Origin: Batrachochytrium dendrobatidis JAM81
Taxonomy: Eukaryota > Chytridiomycota > Chytridiomycetes > Rhizophydiales
Length of the DNA: 64,000 nucleotides
Assembly: GCF_000203795.2 (NCBI RefSeq)
Contig: NW_006281106.1
Location: 935,302-999,301, forward strand
Direction: 5' to 3'
How positions within the stretch are numbered: the stretch's first letter is position 1; each line of letters begins with the position of its first letter. The notes under the pieces are model-generated. The model saw only the letters and a list, made by a program, of their open reading frames with translations. It was not told where the DNA came from and made no database searches. The position numbers were made by a program, and so were the translations under genes. Shown here piece after piece: positions 58,632 to 64,000 of the stretch.

Positions 58632-59760
58632 TCACCAAACCATGCTGCTCTTGCTATCCTTGCGGACTATAGCATCCATCCTTCCACGCCAGAGTTCTTT
58701 GAATATCTTGTCTTGTTTAACCGTAGTTTCAAGAATTGGTCTAGCATGACATGTTCGAACACGTCCATACCAGTCACCAACCATTTGACCTCCTGAATTG
58801 TATCGGTATATAATGATATTTCCAGCAAACTTGTGTCCTATATCAAAACAGTGTGTTTAAAAGAGTTTAGCCAATCTAGAATTGTGCAAATCTCATTGAC
58901 AGATAAATAGTGAGTGTATTCGACTTACCACCAAAATGGCTTACGCCATATACACCCACATCAGCATCCATGTCAAACTCTTTAACAGCATCATTAAACT
59001 CTTTCATGAGCAGTGGTCCGGCAACACCACATCGTTTATCACGTCGTTTATGAGTACACACCATCACAGTTGTCTTGTGGCCCCAAGGCTTTGCTAGTGT
59101 TTTTGCGGCAAATGCTTCGGGTAGCAGCTTAAGCATGATTTCAGGCGATTCACCTTCAACCGGTAATCCAGATTCTCCAGCATCACTGCTTTGATCCATC
59201 ATTTTGTGGTATGCAATAATGCAATCGGCAAGTGTTCCAATATCGCTCACATGAACTCGATCCAACGCAATGTTTTGAGGAAACAGCAAGACCTGTGTAC
59301 AATCAGTGTCTTCCGGTTCGACTTGATCATCCCCAGTACTACTTTCAAAAGCAGTAATCAGAGACCGGAATGGTGGGTGCAGGTTGGAAATGGAATCATC
59401 TACGTGGGTAAAGAAAGCATTGGGAGTCTGGCCAAGCTTTTCTGCCCATTTGGTGCCTAGACCAACCCGTACAAGAATATGCTGTCGATAAGGCTTCATT
59501 GTGCCATGTAAAGGCGTTTCTACATCAATGTTCTTGGCGAGGTATCCAGGCAGTTGAGGATGGTCTGTGCATGGATCATTGCAAGTATAGCAAGGCGAAT
59601 CAGTGAAATGAACATCCGATGCTATAGGCGGATCAATTGGTGAGGCGGATGCTTCTGGTGCTACTGATTGACTAGGCGTAGCCTCTGACTGTGAATCGGC
59701 TATCAAGACCTGTGATATGTTGCGGGCAAGACCTGATATGGCATCTGCCAAATATTTCAT
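58632..59760 (-). CDS. Apd1-like sucrase/ferredoxin domain protein
   Basis: Exon 1 (about 58929-59760) and exon 2 (58632-58837, approximate) join as GVSHFGG/HKFAGNIIIY, the conserved Apd1 sequence. Other family segments: CYTCNDPCTDHPQLPGYL, KPYRQHILVRVG, VMVCTHKRRDKRCGVAGPLL and GDWYGRVRTCHARPILETTV. This thioredoxin-like ferredoxin family (Apd1, Aim32) binds a [2Fe-2S] cluster through two Cys (in CTHKRRDKRC) and two His (in HFGGHKFAG); all four are present here. The role is redox or metal tolerance and poorly defined. I used the Met at 59760, but an upstream exon around 59870-60017 is possible, because the frame stays open to about 59800 with a TTTTAG acceptor. The two Cys of CYTCNDPC resemble an N-terminal thioredoxin-like motif. 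Divergent from the dioxygenase gene. Confidence 0.83.
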
Positions 59761-60331
59761 CTCTGTTATCAATCGAGCGGCAAAAGTCGAATGAATTCTA
59801 AAACGCCATAAATATCAAAGTATATGAAAAGCATGACGGTACTCGACAACTTGCTATAACTGTTCATTCCTGATTGAATTGATTGGATCAACTGTCCCGG
59901 TTCCGTCTGTTTTTTCTTGCAGTTTCTATTAGCTACGGCATAGCTGTATTCCCTGTCAACTACAGCCAAATCCAGTTTCCATGAGATAAGCATGGCTAAT
60001 TCGTTTTTCCATAACACTTTAAATCATGCCAAGCTTTCCGTTCAGAACCTCTTGAATCCCTTTCAAGTATATATATTGGTTTGACGGGACTATACTTTGA
60101 ATCTAGTGTATATAAAGAAGATCGAAAAAGCAAGTCACTCTACATGAAAAATGACTGTCATTCCAATAGACCAGAAATGTCAACAATTGAAACCATTCTA
60201 AAGCAAATATTGATGCTCAGGATTGGATAGAATCACTTCAACGACCGATCAAATGCTAATGGCACGATTGGCTTCATGTCGTGATTCGGATATTTAATGG
60301 AAAAACTTGCCCTGACATTTATCGACATTCA

Positions 60332-61750
60332 ATGGTTTCTGCCTGGTATTACAACGAGACCGAAGAGGACCAGCGTGCTCTCCACAAGTATGAGCCCAGT
60401 CAGGATGTTTCTCTTGACGAACTTGCCAAGCTTGGTGTTCTTCATTGGACATTCGATCCCGAAACTGAGTTGGACAAGGTCAATGAACTCTCCAAAGAAC
60501 GTTGTTATTTTAGTCGTGACGAGGTAATCTTGACTGAACACTAGTTGCCTTGTATGGATCTCTTTAATCAAGATTGCTATTGTGATGATCCTTTATTCGG
60601 AATGAATAAACAGAGTCGTTGCTTCCTATAATGAACCATTTCATTGTGGGATTGGCAAGTAAAGACTCAAAACTGCTGACCATGCACTATGATGCCTGCC
60701 ATTGCAGTGCATGTTTAATATGTAGCCTGTCGGTTGCATTTGGCTGGTATTCAATGGCCTTTGTAATATATTCCAGAACCGTTCAACCCAAACAATCGAT
60801 GGAGCATTTGAACTATTTGCATTGGTTTTCAAGCCAAACGATTAAAACCCAAAGAATGCCTGCTATACTCCTGTAGTAATGTATACTCATCACTTTGATT
60901 GTATAATATAGATTAGCATTTCCAAAGAAACTCTGCCCAACTATGAAGAAAAGCTCAAGATCTTCTTTACCGAGTAGGTGATTCTGAACCAATCAATACC
61001 ATTCCAACATTGAGCCGGAATACGATTCATGGATATTGTTTGATTCTATTAGGCACATTCATGAGGACGAGGAGATTCGCTATGTTCTTTCTGGTTCAGG
61101 ATACTTTGATATCCGTAACAAGGACGATAGATGGATTCGCATTCACACCAAAAAGGGTGATATGATTATTCTGGTAATCCGGCCAGTCATTGTTGGTTGT
61201 GTTATGTGGAATCAAGTGCACTGATTCATCCATCTTGATTTAGCCTGCCGGAAGCTACCATCGTTTCACTCTTGATGACACCAACTTTATCAAGGCAATG
61301 CGTCTCTTCAAAGAGGTAATTCATCTATCTGATGGATATAGGTTACTTTTTGAATTAGCAGTTGGCTAAATAGTATCGGTGTATTTTAATGCTAATCCTA
61401 TATTCCTTGTTTGACCTAATCATTTTAAATGCGCTGTTTTAAAGGATCCTAAATGGACTCCCATCAATCGTTCCGAAAAAACCGACTCAAATCAGCACCG
61501 TTTGAGCTATCTTGAAACTATATCCGGTAAGCGTGCTGCTGATACCGATCCCGAATGTAACCTTTCTGGCAAAAAATTGAAATCCTTGGTGGGTGAATCT
61601 GTCGATGTTGATCCTATTCATACACAGTCTGAGCCTGCACCTGGCGATACGAAAGAAGCAGAGCCTACATTGAAGAAAGCCGTTATTGAGACAGTCAAGT
61701 CTGTTGATGTGGTGGAAACACCTGCTAATATTGCTGTTACTGAGGAATAA
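60332..61750 (+). CDS. ADI1: Acireductone dioxygenase with C-terminal extension
   Basis: Five in-phase exons: 60332-60523, 60912-60973, 61053-61173, 61244-61315, 61445-61750, 250 residues. Starts [15 protein letters not shown]. The cupin metal site reads [12 protein letters not shown] (two His and one Glu) with a fourth ligand in GSYHRFTLD. Other family blocks are [29 protein letters not shown] and [17 protein letters not shown]. The enzyme oxidises acireductone in the methionine salvage pathway; Fe2+ gives the methionine precursor. The usual fungal protein ends soon after 'WTPINR' (about 180 residues); here about 80 more residues follow, acidic and Pro/Val-rich, with a basic patch KRAAD. A TATA-like run (AGTATATATATTGG) lies near 60065. 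Confidence 0.92.
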
Positions 61751-62601
61751 AGTGTGAAATATACTAGTTTTGCTTTGATGCAAATCAAGCCATCATTTTA
61801 TAGTCTGTTGTTTGATAACCGACTGCGCCATGCTATTGAATGCTGTCATTCATTGATCAATAGCCTTTTGTATATTTGTAATGTTATTGATGCATGTTTT
61901 TATCCAACGTAGCCCAATGCAACGGCTACAGACTAGTATAGACTATACACGCATCAATGACTTTATTTACACATGCTTGTATGGCATGCAAACTCGGATC
62001 TTATAGTCACTCTAGCCTATCTGGTAGCTTGAGTATTTGTTCAACTCACTTGCTATTGCCATGTAGATATTCAGTCCAATGCTCATACCATTGGACTGCT
62101 ATCACGTATTTTGTATACACCATTTACAATGTGACATTTGGTTGGACTGTGTCCAACAGATGCTTTACTATTCATCAAATAACCAATTGATCAGTGCATC
62201 AGTAACAGTCTAGCTAGTATGAATTGGATGCAAATGTTGCAAAATGATTGGATTGCTAAACAGATTACACCTCGACACATGACATAAACCAAGTCCATGC
62301 TTTCTAGCCATCCAATTGTACACGTATATCTCAGATCAAGCTTGAAAACATGCACCAATTGTTTAAACAAGTATAATTTATGTTTATACTCAAATTCACT
62401 AGCTCTACTAGCTATCTACTTGTTCCCATTATGACAGACCAATATATCCAAACATTGGGCATCGAAATTAGCAAAACCATATATTAAAGAAATTTTCAAA
62501 AAAGGCATATCCAGAGTAAAAAGCAACGTAGTTGTCCTTTGAAAAGCAACAAAAGGTTGAAAGCAAGTTTTACAAAGATGCAACAATGGCCACTACTACA
62601 T
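61751..62601. other. Intergenic stretch, convergent genes
   Basis: About 850 bp between the stops of the dioxygenase and the formin. AT-rich, with only short frames; no repeat copy and no RNA gene is seen. Confidence 0.45.
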
Positions 62602-64000
62602 CTATTTTGCTGCAGCATCGAGCCGGTTTTTAATATCGCGAGGCGTTTCTTTAGACATCCCAGTAGCTTTGAGCTGAGTTTGTGGTGCTGCGATATTTTT
62701 TTCCGTTGTAGAAACGGCTTTTAAATGTAGTATGGGGTCTTTGTGTAACGAACGTGGCCCGGATTTCCCATCTCTATTGGAATTAGGACTTGCACCAACA
62801 CTTGACTCTTTGACTAGCGGACTTGCACGACTTTTGAATGATCCCTGGCGCTTTAAACGACCCACTGCACCTTGCTCAGCATTTTGAAATGACTTGTCGC
62901 GCAAGTGAAAGTTGGGTGCTTCGCGAGTAGCATTACGGGATTGTTGCGAAAATTGCCTATCATGACCTATGGCAGAATCTATACCCGTAAGCCCTTCCTT
63001 TTCATCCTCCCCACCACGACCGCCATCGCGAGGTTGAGCACGACGCTGTCGACTTGCTGGTGGTGGTGCTGTATCTGTACCATTTCCAAACGCCTTGCCC
63101 GTACGAATAGCTGAAATGAGATCGTCCAAACCACCGTCTTTGGAAGCCATATTAGATTTCTCGCCTCCATCCTCTCTCTTTTTTCTGCGCTTGTCTTCAC
63201 TCGCCTACCGATTGATTTCAACAGCTCAGTCAGTTTGAAAGCATCTACAAACAACAAAAAATTGATCCAAAATACCTTTTTGGCCTCTTCACGCTTTTTC
63301 AATTCACGCTCCTTTGCAACAGCAGTCTCGTTATCACTTTTGGCAGCCAGATAGGCAGATGTAAATTTTGCAAACGTACCAAAAAATTCTTCTGGTGTGG
63401 CATTTTTGACATCTTCACCATACAACAACAAGGCTTTTTCAAAATCCTTTTCTGCAACCTTGAATCGCTCATCCAAATCCGTGTAAATTTTGGTAGACTT
63501 GGCATGGAAAGATCTCATGATGGATTCTAACTTGACATTGAGCTGTGCAGAGGTGGTAGATGAAGTACTGGATAGTATGGACGAGGTCGACTTTTTCTTT
63601 TCTACTGTTTGATTCTCCTTTTTTGTATTTTCTTTTTCAAGAATATCCAAGAGGTCCACGACAACTTTGAGGTTATCGCGAATTTGAATAAGAGATTGCC
63701 GAATTTGAGCTGTGGTTACTTTTGAACCTTCTTCTACATGAATTAAATCTTTTTCAAACCCTTGGATAGAAGGGAAATACTTTTCCACTAGCTCGGTAAG
63801 GTAGTGAAGAAGTGTGTGTTTACGTCCTTGTATAGTGGACTTTGTATCGAGCATCTTAAGTAGTGAACCTAGTTTGAATCCATATGCACCACCACGTGCA
63901 CCAGAGTTGAGATAATTACCCAAAGCAAGCACAACCTAACCCATACAATGTCAAGTCAATCACACTAGATAGAATACCATCAAAAGCAAAACACTTACCT
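62602..64000 (-). CDS. Formin, C-terminal FH2 and DAD region (5' part outside window)
   Basis: Exons 63276-63935 and 62602-63204 are in phase, with two bases of the preceding exon at 63999-64000. The FH2 core shows VVLALGNYLNSGARGGAYGFKL, LLKMLDTKSTIQGRKHTLLHYL and the helical TPEEFFGTFAKFTSAYLAAKSDN tail. A basic helix (KERELKKREEAKK) leads to GGLDDLISAIRTGKAF, matching the diaphanous autoregulatory domain (DAD) with basic residues following. The C-terminal ~160 residues are Ser/Pro/Lys-rich. FH2 dimers nucleate and elongate unbranched actin; a DAD implies autoinhibition relieved by a Rho GTPase, though the N-terminal GBD/FH3 lies outside the window. Call firm. Confidence 0.9.

Overview
The window is nuclear DNA of a compact, AT-rich, intron-rich fungal genome. 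It is most likely a zoosporic chytrid close to Batrachochytrium or Spizellomyces. Reasons: short GT-AG introns in almost every gene, typical fungal genes (RPB2, CEG1, ATG11, CTF8, seipin, PP1 glycogen-targeting subunit), an intein in RPB2, and a p25-alpha/TPPP gene, which is usually tied to cilia and flagella. Species assignment is inference. The sequence contains one 100-N scaffold gap (16226-16325).

Layout. 0-5 kb: an unrecognised minus-strand gene running off the left edge, a two-domain sulfurtransferase whose active-site Cys is Ser, and CTF8 held between two nearly identical 419-bp transposon copies. 5-15 kb: a Q-rich C2H2 transcription factor, a Derlin/rhomboid-like membrane protein, and an eleven-exon AAAP-type amino-acid transporter with a very long loop. 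15-25 kb: eIF3f (interrupted by the gap), RPB2 with a 488-residue intein, and lipoate-protein ligase. 25-28 kb: gene-poor. 28-40 kb: a secreted Pro/Thr repeat protein, ATG11, an unrecognised acidic protein, and the nucleoporin SEH1. 40-50 kb: seipin, mRNA guanylyltransferase and a multicopper oxidase. 50-64 kb: a CBM21 PP1-targeting subunit, TPPP, an Apd1-like ferredoxin, acireductone dioxygenase, and the 3' end of a diaphanous-type formin.

The genes do not form one pathway; they are mostly housekeeping genes in divergent or convergent pairs. What unites the window is a repeat family. About 18 copies of a TIR element (ends near TACAGCCGTATTCACGTAAA, TA target sites) lie in introns and short intergenic gaps. 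One side of the element encodes, pointing outward, the C-terminal zinc-ribbon/RuvC-III segment of a Fanzor (eukaryotic TnpB-like) protein. The opposite side encodes the C-terminal DDE segment of a Tc1/mariner/IS630-type transposase; only the copy at 46231-46966 still shows both. The family therefore looks like deletion derivatives of a Fanzor-carrying Tc1/mariner transposon. This is the most interesting system in the window.

Exon coordinates were built by hand from splice sites and reading-frame continuity. They are in phase for sulfurtransferase, CTF8, the transporter, RPB2, lipoate ligase, acireductone dioxygenase and laccase. For ATG11, SEH1 and CEG1 I give spans with incomplete exon detail.
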